Assembly (NCBI RefSeq): GCF_039993895.1
Contig: NZ_CP121194.1
Coordinates: forward strand, 372,001-436,000
Direction of reading: 5' to 3'
DNA: 64,000 nt
Source: Edaphobacter paludis
GTDB lineage: Bacteria > Acidobacteriota > Terriglobia > Terriglobales > Acidobacteriaceae
A model generated the notes under the pieces. That model was not told where the DNA came from, searched no databases, and saw nothing but the letters and a program-made list of their open reading frames with translations. Below are positions 16,514 through 25,225 of this stretch, piece by piece. Position 1 is the stretch's first letter, and each line of letters starts with the position of its first letter. The translations under genes were made by a program, and so were the position numbers.

Positions 16514-17341
16514 ATGATCCGGAGCCGCATCCGACCGAACCCGACGACCTGCCTTCTTGTAACCGCCCTTGCGGTTGCTGTATTTTCTCCAATCCCCACA
16601 TGGGCAGCCGGGCCTGGTACTTTGCCCACAGTCGCATCGGCGGCCAGCCCTTCGACCAGCGCCGCGGCATCCGATTCCGACGATACACCGGATCAAGCGT
16701 CACATCTGCTGGTGATGGCTGACTTTAACCGCGACGGTACCGCCGATATTGCGCGGGCTGTATTGCCTGCGGGAGATGAGTCCGGGCCAGCTTTGCTGAC
16801 GGTATCGCTGGGCCAGGCAGATGGCACCTACAAGCAGGTGTTCTCTCGAACAGTGCTGGGACACGCCCCCCGGTATATCGTTGCCGGTGATTTTAACCAG
16901 GACGGATTTCCAGACGTGATCGTAGGAGACGATGACGGTGAACTGATGCTGTTTGCTGGAGATGGCACAGGCAATCTGGTTGCTGCCGGTGATATCGCCC
17001 ACCTCAGCTCGGTCGTGTCGATTGTCGTTGCTGACTTCAACCACGATGGCATCCTGGACGTGGCCGTCACTGACTGGCGCGCGAGTTCGGTGACCGTGTT
17101 TCTTGGCGCTGGCAAAGGTCTATTCCGGAAAGAATGGTCCGTTCCTTTGCGAATGCCGGGCACTTCCCCACACCTCGCCGCAGCGGACTTTAATGGAGAC
17201 GGAATTCCGGACCTGGCAGTGGTGTACGACGATGATGAAGGGGCCACTTTCGATGTCCTGCTTGGCAACGGCAAAGGCGACTTTACGCTTTCTCCAGGGC
17301 TGAGTTTGACCAGAGACCCGAACTCACATTGCGTGACCTAG
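16514..17341 (+). CDS. Secreted FG-GAP/VCBS repeat protein, perhaps truncated
   Basis: A 275-residue exported protein, with signal peptide to about residue 32. Four FG-GAP repeats carry calcium-binding loops of the form DFNxDGxxD (ADFNRDGTAD, GDFNQDGFPD, ADFNHDGILD, ADFNGDGIPD). Complete propellers usually have about seven such blades, and this one stops soon after the fourth in a stretch (LTRDPNSHCVT) unlike the repeats. The stop overlaps the convergent GH99-like gene by four bases, so a rearrangement may have cut it. AGGAAGGAA precedes the ATG. Confidence 0.75.
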   Translation: MIRSRIRPNPTTCLLVTALAVAVFSPIPTWAAGPGTLPTVASAASPSTSAAASDSDDTPDQASHLLVMADFNRDGTADIARAVLPAGDESGPALLTVSLGQADGTYKQVFSRTVLGHAPRYIVAGDFNQDGFPDVIVGDDDGELMLFAGDGTGNLVAAGDIAHLSSVVSIVVADFNHDGILDVAVTDWRASSVTVFLGAGKGLFRKEWSVPLRMPGTSPHLAAADFNGDGIPDLAVVYDDDEGATFDVLLGNGKGDFTLSPGLSLTRDPNSHCVT

Positions 17342-18621
17342 TCCTTAACAGCGCGGCGCAGTGCTTCGAGATAGCTGTAGCCCCAGTACGTATCGGGAAG
17401 CAACACGCCGTCCTCGGTCCATTCGTTCCATGCGTTGAGATAGATCAGCTTCTGGTGTGGACTGGAAGCGACAAAATGCCTTGCAGCACGGACCAGCCGT
17501 TCGAACTGATCGGGACTGCGATTCGTCGCAACGCAGGAGAACTCACCGAAGCGCGGGCTGTCGTCCCATCCGACCGAGCAGGTGGGATGAAACGGAACCT
17601 GGGATTCCTTTCGCAGCTCCGGCCAGGATGCGACTGCCTCCGCGGCTCCGGTTCCGTAGGGAATGCGTGATCCGGGAGGCTTGGAACCATAGGTCCAGCC
17701 GAAGGTGCCGTACTGCACAGCGCTGTCGAAGCCAAGATCATGCAGACGGCCCTGATATTTACTGAAACCGTTACAAACCTGGAGATGAAGCTTGGGGAAG
17801 CCCAGTTTGTGCGCGCGTTCGCGCACCACGGCCAGCGACCGTCGCAGGCCATCTTCGCCTAATTGCTCGACCACCTTGCCGGCATCGAAGATTCCGAACA
17901 CCGGAGCCCCATTGAAGGTGAGATAGTTCGACTGGCTGAAATAGTGCTCGGCGCAGTAGTTGCACACCCGCTCAAAATCTTGAATCGAATGTCGCTGAGG
18001 AGTAAGGATGGCGGCATCGTCCGGAGAACGCGCGGGGTAGACATTTTTCCAGTCGTGATTGGCCCACATAATGGCGAACTTCAGCTTGTCGCGATTAGGA
18101 GCCTTCAGGAGTCCACGTTCCAGCTGCTCCTGATAAAACTGCAGTCCATCGTGCCAGTACCAGTCAATCATCCATGCGTCGACGCCATAGGTAGAGGCGA
18201 GATCGATCTCTCTCGCGGCCCATGCTGGATCCGACTCATCGTAATAGCCCCACAGAGGAAAATGCGGCATCGTGTGACCGGGAAAGAGGGCGCGGGAGTT
18301 GCGCAGCGTATCGAACTCTGTCCATCCCTTGCCGAAGTGCTCTTCCATATAGGGCGACGGGTGCCAACTAGGGAAGTTGAAGGCGATGACGGTGACATCA
18401 CGCGGCGCGCTCAGTTCCTTCGTTCCTAGTACCTGATGAAGACGCTCCGGGCTGAAGTAGGCCGCGGTTGCTGCGTCTCCGATCAACCCGGTCGGCGTCG
18501 AAGGGAGTTGGCTCGTTGCGGAGGTTTTGCTATCGGTGGCTTGTGCGAGGGAGCTGGCAGGCCGAAATGCGCCAGCTATTCCAGCTTGTACCGCGGAGGT
18601 GAGAAGTTTGCGTCGATTCAA
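17338..18621 (-). CDS. Glycoside hydrolase family 99-like (WbsX-related) exported protein
   Basis: A 427-residue protein starting with a Tat signal (NRRKLLTSAVQAG). The body resembles the GH99-like/WbsX domain: VIAFNFPSWHPSPY, then WGYYDESDPAWAAREIDLA, DAWMIDWYWHDG, FAIMWANHDW, and the C-terminal LIYLNAWNEWTEDGVLLPD, whose Asn-Glu-Trp-Thr-Glu segment is the family hallmark. GH99 enzymes act on alpha-mannosides; the WbsX branch sits in polysaccharide loci. I chose a TTG start at 18621 because GGGAG lies 8 bases upstream and it puts the twin arginines at the N-terminus. The farther TTG at 18669 is less likely. Confidence 0.75.
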   Translation of the reverse strand: MNRRKLLTSAVQAGIAGAFRPASSLAQATDSKTSATSQLPSTPTGLIGDAATAAYFSPERLHQVLGTKELSAPRDVTVIAFNFPSWHPSPYMEEHFGKGWTEFDTLRNSRALFPGHTMPHFPLWGYYDESDPAWAAREIDLASTYGVDAWMIDWYWHDGLQFYQEQLERGLLKAPNRDKLKFAIMWANHDWKNVYPARSPDDAAILTPQRHSIQDFERVCNYCAEHYFSQSNYLTFNGAPVFGIFDAGKVVEQLGEDGLRRSLAVVRERAHKLGFPKLHLQVCNGFSKYQGRLHDLGFDSAVQYGTFGWTYGSKPPGSRIPYGTGAAEAVASWPELRKESQVPFHPTCSVGWDDSPRFGEFSCVATNRSPDQFERLVRAARHFVASSPHQKLIYLNAWNEWTEDGVLLPDTYWGYSYLEALRRAVKD

Positions 18622-18950
18622 GCCATTTTCTCCCTGCCAGGCGGGGAATACTGTATCGCCCCGGCCCAACCACTATATGCAAGTTGGGCTGGAGTGGAAA
18701 ATCTTCGCCAGGGAAAGGAAAGAAGCTGCACATAGCTGTGTTTGCCCCCATCGCAATCGACTCCACTTGTACTGGCGACAGGAGAAAGCTTCCATCCATC
18801 CACCCTTCGTCCGTCTTGTAGCGAGACTTTGCTGACGATGTCGTACTCAAGAAATTCAGCTGATTCGGGCGCCATGGATTGCCGCTCCTTATCCTGTATC
18901 TTGTGTTACTTGAGAGGTTTGCAAAAAAACGAAGCGGGGAGTATCTCAGG
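18622..18950. other. Divergent intergenic region between GH99-like and GH38-like genes
   Basis: This 329-base gap separates two divergent exported-enzyme genes and should hold both promoters. The only clear structure is GCCCAAC (18664-18670) paired with GTTGGGC (18683-18689) over a 12-base spacer. I see no gene and no convincing -35/-10 pair. Confidence 0.5.
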
Positions 18951-21845
18951 ATGAAGCGAAGGGATGTATTGAAGGGTCTTTCGATTGTGGCCGGTGGCGC
19001 GTTGTGTACGACACCTGCCTTGTCAGCGTTTGCTTTTGGAGAGGACAAGGCGCAGGCTCCGCCGCCACTGGCGCTTCCAATTCGCGGATTGGTGAGGAAG
19101 AATGGCAAGCTGATGCAGCCAATCCAGATCTCCATACGGCATTCCGGTGGGGACGCTGCCGCGGTGACGACGCTCGATGGCGCGGAGATCGACAGGAGGG
19201 CGCTGACCTCAGGACAGAACACATTTAATGTGCTGATTGCACCGGTGACGGAGGCACGCGATGGCTCGATCGTCGTGAAGGTGGGGGAAAGCGGCAGTTC
19301 GGCGTCGGTCAAGCTGCAACCAGTCCGCAAGGTGCTGATCTACGTGCTGCCGCACTCGCACCATGATCTTGGATACACGGATCTTCAGGCGAATGTGGAA
19401 GAGAAGCAGATGCAGAACATCACGCTGGGCATGGAAATGGCCAGGAAGACGGCAAGCTATCCCGAGGGGTCGCGGTTTGTGTGGAACCTCGAAGTGCTGT
19501 GGGGTGCGGACCTGTATATGCGACGACGGTCACAGGCGGAGAAGGATGCATTAATCGCAGCGGTGAAAAATGGCTGGGTGGCCATCAACGGGATGTATGC
19601 GAATGAGTTGACGGGGTTGTGTCGGCCAGAGGAGTTGATGCAACTGTTCCGCTATGGGACGGAGCTGGGGAAGACCTGCGGCGTACGTGTGGACTCGGCG
19701 ATGATCAGCGATGTGCCGGGATATACGTGGGGCACGGTGACCGCGATGGCGCAGGCGGGGATACGGTACTTCTCAGCCGCGCCGAATTTCTTCGACCGTA
19801 TTGGCAGCCTGATGGCGGAGTGGCAGGACAAGCCGTTCTGGGCGGTGTCGCCTTCGGGCAAAGAGAAGGTGCTGGTATGGATTCCGTGGACGGGATATGC
19901 GATGTCGCACGTGATGAAGCTGAGTCCCGAGTTTGTGGGTAAGTATCAGGACCGTCTGGATACAGCGGGATTCAAGTATGACATCTCGTATATTCGCTGG
20001 TCGGGTCACGGAGATAATGCGGTGCCCGATCCTGAGTTGAGCGAGTTTATTAAAGGATGGAACGAAGAATACGAGTGGCCCAAGTTTCACATCTCTTCAA
20101 CGAGCGAGGCGTTCTCCGCATTCGAGAAGCGGCATGGAACGGAGATTCCGGAGATGCATGGAGACTTGACCCCGTATTGGGAGGATGGCGCGGGGTCGTC
20201 GGCACTGGAGACGAAGCTGAATCGCGTGGCGGCGGACAGGCTGACGCAGGCTGAGGCGCTGGGAGCGATGTTTTCGCCGACCGCCCTGAGCACGGCCAAG
20301 GTGAATGAGGCGTGGCGGAACATCCTGCTGTACTCCGAGCACACGTGGGGAGCGTGGTGCAGTGTCTCGGACTCGGAGAGCGACTTTACCAAGAAGCAGT
20401 GGGATGTGAAACGGCAGTTCGCGGTGGATGCGGAGAGTATGTCGAAGGCGTTGCTCGCTGAGACCCTGCAGGCAGCGGGAGCTGGTACGGATGCCTCGGT
20501 GATCGATGTGCATAATTCGACTTCGTGGCCGCGGAGTGAGCTGGTAGTGCTCTCGGCTGCGATGTCCGCCGCAGGCGACCATGTGAAGACTGAACGTGGT
20601 GCTTCGGTGCCGTCTCAGCGGTTGTCTACGGGCGAGCTGGCGTTTTTGGCACATGATGTTCCGGCGTTTGGGAGTGCGCGTTTTCGTCTCTCGGGCGCGA
20701 AGGCATTGGCTCCGGCGAAACATGCGATGTTCCAAGACGGCGTACTCGATAACGGGATCGTTCGAGTGAAGCTCGATCCGGCAAGCGGAAATCTGGTCGA
20801 GCTATCGCAGCATGGGAGGGCTGAGAATCTGGTCGATAGCAGCCAGGGACAGGCGGCCAATGAGTATCTCTTCCTCGAAGGAAGCGATGTGACCAAGGTG
20901 CAGCAGAGCGGGACGGCAACGATCCATGTCGAAGAGGCGGGGCCATTGGTGGCCTCGGTGCGGATCGAGTCGGCTGCGCCGGGATGCAAGAGCCTGGTGC
21001 GCAGGGTTCGACTTGTCGCCGGGGAGGATCACGTCGAGCTCACAAATATTGTCGACAAGAAGCGAGCTCCATTGAATCCTCATCCCGGCAAGGGCGGCCC
21101 CGGCGATGACTTTGCGCAGCGCGAGGCCAAGGAGAGCGTACAGTTCGCGTTTCCATTTGCGGTGCGCGATGGGGCCATGCGGATGGACATTCCGCTGGGG
21201 GTGATGCGCCCTGAGATCGATCAGCTTCCCGGAGCGTGCAGGAACTGGTTGCCAGTGGGGCGTTGGATCGACGTGTCGAATGCCGAGCATGGCGTGACCT
21301 GGGTGACACTGGATGCTCCGCTGGTGGAGGTAGGTGAGATTTCGGCGAATATGCTGGGATCGCAGCGCGACCCGAAGTTGTGGCGCAAATACATTGCGCC
21401 CACGCAAACGTTTTACTCGTGGGCGATGAATAACCACTGGGGCACGAACTATCGCGCGTATCAGGAGGGCGTGGTGGAGTTTCGCTATGCGCTGCGGCCT
21501 CACGCGGGATACGACGCGGCGGCTGCGGGTCGTTTTGCAATTGGCTTGTCACAGCCGCTGGTGACGACGGTGGCGAGTGCTGCCGCGGTGAAGCCCGCAT
21601 TGTTGCGGATCGAGCCGGAGGATGTGCTCGCGCTGGCGCTCAAGACCAGCGAGGATGGCGAGAGCACCGTCATCCGGCTGTTAGGGGCATCAGGCGAAGA
21701 AAGGCAGGCGAAGTTGACGTGGGCCGCGCCGCAACAGCCGCAGCTTTGGCTGAGTGATTTGAGCGAGCAACGAGTGAAGCGCATCGACGGCGAGGTAACG
21801 GTGGCGGGTTGGGACCTTGTGACTCTGCGCGCCGATCACGCTTGA
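18951..21845 (+). CDS. Exported GH38-like (alpha-mannosidase N-terminal) protein
   Basis: A 964-residue protein with a Tat signal (MKRRDVLKGLSIVAGG). The GH38 N-terminal domain begins near residue 125 with VLPHSHHDLGYTDLQ, keeping the His-x-Asp metal ligands; a predicted helical middle domain (around residues 400-470) and a C-terminal beta domain (LVRRVRLVAGEDHVELTNIVDKKRAP) follow, as in alpha-mannosidases. The usual DxGW context is changed to DLGYTD, so the substrate may differ. The ATG at 18951 follows GGGGAG and starts the Tat motif. It is followed by a second, shorter GH38-like gene 59 bases downstream. Confidence 0.75.
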   Translation: MKRRDVLKGLSIVAGGALCTTPALSAFAFGEDKAQAPPPLALPIRGLVRKNGKLMQPIQISIRHSGGDAAAVTTLDGAEIDRRALTSGQNTFNVLIAPVTEARDGSIVVKVGESGSSASVKLQPVRKVLIYVLPHSHHDLGYTDLQANVEEKQMQNITLGMEMARKTASYPEGSRFVWNLEVLWGADLYMRRRSQAEKDALIAAVKNGWVAINGMYANELTGLCRPEELMQLFRYGTELGKTCGVRVDSAMISDVPGYTWGTVTAMAQAGIRYFSAAPNFFDRIGSLMAEWQDKPFWAVSPSGKEKVLVWIPWTGYAMSHVMKLSPEFVGKYQDRLDTAGFKYDISYIRWSGHGDNAVPDPELSEFIKGWNEEYEWPKFHISSTSEAFSAFEKRHGTEIPEMHGDLTPYWEDGAGSSALETKLNRVAADRLTQAEALGAMFSPTALSTAKVNEAWRNILLYSEHTWGAWCSVSDSESDFTKKQWDVKRQFAVDAESMSKALLAETLQAAGAGTDASVIDVHNSTSWPRSELVVLSAAMSAAGDHVKTERGASVPSQRLSTGELAFLAHDVPAFGSARFRLSGAKALAPAKHAMFQDGVLDNGIVRVKLDPASGNLVELSQHGRAENLVDSSQGQAANEYLFLEGSDVTKVQQSGTATIHVEEAGPLVASVRIESAAPGCKSLVRRVRLVAGEDHVELTNIVDKKRAPLNPHPGKGGPGDDFAQREAKESVQFAFPFAVRDGAMRMDIPLGVMRPEIDQLPGACRNWLPVGRWIDVSNAEHGVTWVTLDAPLVEVGEISANMLGSQRDPKLWRKYIAPTQTFYSWAMNNHWGTNYRAYQEGVVEFRYALRPHAGYDAAAAGRFAIGLSQPLVTTVASAAAVKPALLRIEPEDVLALALKTSEDGESTVIRLLGASGEERQAKLTWAAPQQPQLWLSDLSEQRVKRIDGEVTVAGWDLVTLRADHA

Positions 21846-21904
21846 TCCCTGCTCCCGCTTCGGCAAGAAGATGATTTGATGAGCACACAAAATATGGAGG
21901 GGTA

Positions 21905-24004
21905 ATGAAGCGTCGAGAGTTTCTCAGGTCCGCAGCATTGACGGCTGCGGCTTCAGCCGCGCTTTCACCATGGCAGAGGGCTGCTATAGCGCAGCAGGGT
22001 ACGCCAGAGCCAGCCGTTCAGGAGGACGTGAAGCGGGTAGTGGCGGTATTCAAGTGTCATCTCGATATCGGCTTCACGGATACGCAGGCGAACGTGATGC
22101 AGAAGTATTTCAAACAGTACTATCCGCAGGCGATGGCGATCGCGGCGCAACGAAGGCAGGCAGGGCAGGACCGGTATGTGTGGACGACCGGATCGTGGTT
22201 GCTCTACGAGTATCTGGAACAGGCGAGCAGCGACGAGCGGCGGCGTATGGAACAGGCCGTCGCTCAGGGAGACGTTGCATGGCATTCGCTGCCGTTCAGT
22301 TGGCAGACGGAGATGCTCGACCGCTCGATGATCGAGGGCTGCCTAGGACTTTCGACGACACTCGATCAACGGTTCGGACACAAAACGATCGCAGGCAAGA
22401 TGACGGATGTCCCGTGTCATTCGCGGGGGATCGTCGCTCCTCTGGCGGCGGGTGGGGTCCGGCTGCTGGACATTGGAGTGAATCCAGCGAGCACGCCGCC
22501 GGAGGTTCCAGATGTCTTCCTGTGGAGGGAGCCGCAGGGTTCAGAGATTGCGGTGCTCTATCACAAGCACGATTACGGGAGCATCGTGCGGGTGCCGAAT
22601 TCAGATCTGGCGGTGTCGGTGCAGGTGCGGAGCGACAACTCGGGGCCGCACACGATGAAGGAGATCGATGGAATATACGCTGGGCTGCGGCGGCAATTTC
22701 CCAATGCGAAGATCGTTGCGGGCAGTCTGAGCGACGTTGCGACCGAGATGGAAGCGACGCGCGCGAACCTGCCAGTCGTGACGGAAGAGATTGGCGACAC
22801 CTGGATCTACGGAGCGCCGAGCGATCCGCCGAAGATCGCGCGGTATCGTGAGATGGCACGGCTACGCGGCGAGTGGCTTGCGGGCAAACGGATGAATGTG
22901 GGGGACGCGACCGATCGTCAACTGCTGCGGCGGCTGGCGCTGGCGGTTGAGCATACCTGGGGCACGGACACCAAGCGGTACATCGACCACGATCATTACT
23001 CGCCGAAGGAGCTGGCGGCGTACATCCATACGCCGGGCTACCAGACGATGGAGCGGAGCTGGCAGGAGAAGCGCGACGACATCGATGCGGGCATTGCAAA
23101 TTTGCCGGAGGGGCTGCAAGACGAGGCGAAGAAGCGGCTGGAGACACTGCGTGTGAAAGCGCCAGACCACTCTGCAATGCAGGCGCAGGATGCGAAGAGG
23201 GAGATTCACACGAAGCACTTTGACCTGATGCTCGACCCGGAGACGGGATGCATTCAGAGGCTGGTGAACAAGCGGACGGGGCGGTCATGGGCGTCGAAGA
23301 AGAATCCACTGGCACTGTTCACCTATCAGACGCTTTCGCAGACGGATTACACTGCGTTTCTTGCAACGTATGTGCGGAGCAAGGAGTGGTGGGCGCCGCA
23401 GGACTTTGGCAAGCCGAATATTGAGCGTTTTCAGGCTGAGTCGCGCGAGTGGCATCCTGTGCTCAAGCGAATGTGGACGGCGGAACATCCAGAGCATCAT
23501 CGCGTGTTGGCGGAACTTGCCGTGGACGATGCGGCGGCGGAGCAGCGCGGGCTGGTGGCGTGGCCGGCATCGATGTATCTGGAGCTGGTCTTTCCTAATG
23601 CCGAGCCTGTGATGCAGCTTACGTTTTATGCAATGGCCAAGGCCCCGAACCGTATGCCGGAGTCAATGTGGCTTACGTTCATGCCCGAGACGGTGGTCGA
23701 GCCGAAGTGGAGCTTTGAGAAGGTGAACCAGGAGGTACTGCCCGGCGATGTGGTGCGAGGCGGCGGCCGTAGGATGCACGCAGTAACGTCGAAGTTTACC
23801 TGCGCCGACGGCAAGGACCGGCTGACGATCACGACGCTCGATGCGCCGGTGGTGGCGCTGGGATCGAGGTCGCCGCTGAACTTCAGCAGGGAACTGCCCG
23901 ACCTGCGGCAGGGCGTGCATGTAAATCTTTTCAACAATGCGTGGGGCACGAACTACCCGCAGTGGGCTGGAGGGGACTGGATGTATCGCTTCATGCTGTC
24001 GTAA
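21905..24004 (+). CDS. Exported GH38-like protein (DUF5054-type)
   Basis: A 699-residue protein with a Tat signal (MKRREFLRSAALTAAA). The domain starts VVAVFKCHLDIGFTDTQANV, with a His-x-Asp pair as in GH38; further conserved segments are TTGSWLLYEYLEQ, GKMTDVPCHSRGIV, YHKHDYGSI and LAVEHTWGTDTKRYID. The last third is a beta-rich domain ending MYRFMLS. It is shorter than canonical GH38 enzymes and agrees best with the DUF5054 group; enzymatic activity is likely but unproven. GGAGG precedes the ATG. It forms a tandem pair with the upstream gene and probably shares its transcript. Confidence 0.75.
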   Translation: MKRREFLRSAALTAAASAALSPWQRAAIAQQGTPEPAVQEDVKRVVAVFKCHLDIGFTDTQANVMQKYFKQYYPQAMAIAAQRRQAGQDRYVWTTGSWLLYEYLEQASSDERRRMEQAVAQGDVAWHSLPFSWQTEMLDRSMIEGCLGLSTTLDQRFGHKTIAGKMTDVPCHSRGIVAPLAAGGVRLLDIGVNPASTPPEVPDVFLWREPQGSEIAVLYHKHDYGSIVRVPNSDLAVSVQVRSDNSGPHTMKEIDGIYAGLRRQFPNAKIVAGSLSDVATEMEATRANLPVVTEEIGDTWIYGAPSDPPKIARYREMARLRGEWLAGKRMNVGDATDRQLLRRLALAVEHTWGTDTKRYIDHDHYSPKELAAYIHTPGYQTMERSWQEKRDDIDAGIANLPEGLQDEAKKRLETLRVKAPDHSAMQAQDAKREIHTKHFDLMLDPETGCIQRLVNKRTGRSWASKKNPLALFTYQTLSQTDYTAFLATYVRSKEWWAPQDFGKPNIERFQAESREWHPVLKRMWTAEHPEHHRVLAELAVDDAAAEQRGLVAWPASMYLELVFPNAEPVMQLTFYAMAKAPNRMPESMWLTFMPETVVEPKWSFEKVNQEVLPGDVVRGGGRRMHAVTSKFTCADGKDRLTITTLDAPVVALGSRSPLNFSRELPDLRQGVHVNLFNNAWGTNYPQWAGGDWMYRFMLS

Positions 24005-24091
24005 TGAGGTCGAGATAGAAACCTGCACTATTTTTCCCACGTCCTAAAATCCGGACAAGGAGACCTATGGTTTGGGGGGATCGGGCCGTTC

Positions 24092-24244
24092 ATGGCCTCG
24101 GAACCCGATTTGGTACGCGATATCCACTGTTATTTAGTGGACCAGGAAGAAAGAAGCTTGATTGGTGCGGGTTTGGACGGCATACTGCAACAAGAGTTTT
24201 GCTGGATCGAACTTTCGGACGGGACAACAGAGACACTGACGTGA
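24092..24244 (+). CDS. Possible 50-residue acidic protein coupled to the MerR/TPR gene
   Basis: A short frame starting MASEPDLVRDIHCYLVDQEE and ending ELSDGTTETLT, whose TGA overlaps the GTG of the next gene as GTGA. It looks protein-like (amphipathic, acidic, balanced composition). The ribosome-binding site is weak (GGGGGGA about 12 bases upstream). The same DNA could be an N-terminal extension of the next gene from ATG 24067, which has a strong AAGGAG but encodes an odd, unstructured sequence. I favour the small gene only slightly. Confidence 0.35.
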   Translation: MASEPDLVRDIHCYLVDQEERSLIGAGLDGILQQEFCWIELSDGTTETLT

Positions 24245-25152
24245 CCCGATACTGCCGTCAAGACGTTTTACGAATCCTGCACTTGCATGCTCGCCAATTG
24301 GTGGCGTGGGAGCGAGCGGGACTGATTTCTCCCACTGAACATTACAGTTTTGAAGAGCTGGGCAGGCTGCGGACGCTGCGCGATCTGCAGGCTACGACGC
24401 GCATCTCGGCCAAGAGCATACGCGCTTCGGTGGATGCGATGCAGCGCGTGGGCGGCATGCGCAATCCGTTAATGGAGGCCAGCGCGGTAAGACGTGGGTC
24501 GCGGCTGGCGTTTCGGTATGGAGGCGCGCTGGTCGATCCACTGACCCAGCAGCTTGCCTTCGATTTTGCGACGACCACTGGACGGCAGTTGAGCGTAGTA
24601 CGGGCGGGGGGGCACGATCCGGGCCGGCAAGCTGCTGAGGTGCAGGAGATGTTTCTCCGGGCGGTGAAGCTCGAAGAGAACCCGACGACGATTCCGGCAG
24701 CGATGGAGATCTACGAAGAGATCCTGGCGATTCGGCCGGAACATGCTCCGGCGCTCATTAATCTGGGAACGATTCATTACAATCTGCGGGAGTATGAGGC
24801 GGCGGAAGGTCTTTACCGGCGGGCGACGCTGGCCGACCCCGATTATGCGCTGGCGTTCTTCGATCTGGGCAACGTGCTGGACGAGATGCAGCAGTTGGAA
24901 GGGGCGACCGCGGCTTATCAGAAGGCTGTTGCGCTGGTCCCACAATATGCGGATGCGCACTACAATCTGGCGCTTGCCTATGAGCGGCAGGGGCAGCGGC
25001 GGCGGGCACTGCGGCACTGGTTAATGTATGTACGACTGGACCCCACGGGGCCTTGGTCGAGCCATGCAAAGGATCAGGCGCGGAAGATCCTGAATGCGGA
25101 GAAGTTGTCGATTGTGAGCCGGGGTGGCCGGTTGGTGAAGGTGGCTGGGTAG
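24241..25152 (+). CDS. MerR-type HTH protein with tetratricopeptide repeats
   Basis: A 303-residue protein. The N-terminal ~70 residues are a MerR-like winged HTH (RQDVLRILHLHARQLVAWERAGLI, then YSFEELGRLRTLRDL), the middle links to TPR units from about residue 160 (AMEIYEEILAIRPEHAPALINLGTIHYNL, YALAFFDLGNVLDEM, YADAHYNLALAYERQG). It is probably a cytoplasmic regulator that senses a protein partner through its TPRs. The GTG start at 24241 begins just before the HTH; ATG 24067 with AAGGAG is the alternative and would add 58 residues. Confidence 0.7.
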   Translation: MTRYCRQDVLRILHLHARQLVAWERAGLISPTEHYSFEELGRLRTLRDLQATTRISAKSIRASVDAMQRVGGMRNPLMEASAVRRGSRLAFRYGGALVDPLTQQLAFDFATTTGRQLSVVRAGGHDPGRQAAEVQEMFLRAVKLEENPTTIPAAMEIYEEILAIRPEHAPALINLGTIHYNLREYEAAEGLYRRATLADPDYALAFFDLGNVLDEMQQLEGATAAYQKAVALVPQYADAHYNLALAYERQGQRRRALRHWLMYVRLDPTGPWSSHAKDQARKILNAEKLSIVSRGGRLVKVAG

Positions 25153-25225
25153 AGTCGTAACGTGGTGGGGTTCTTCGAGCCAACGCACATTTGGGTGGGC
25201 GTAACCTCTTTAACGAGGTGAATGA

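Noticed and set aside
3620-17341. PEP-CTERM substrate protein for the exosortase
   Set aside because: No protein in the locus ends with a Pro-Glu-Pro motif, membrane helix and basic tail; substrates must lie elsewhere.
22296-23315. 339-codon minus-strand frame inside the second GH38-like gene
   Set aside because: Extremely Ser/Pro/Arg-rich antisense frame typical of GC-rich DNA.
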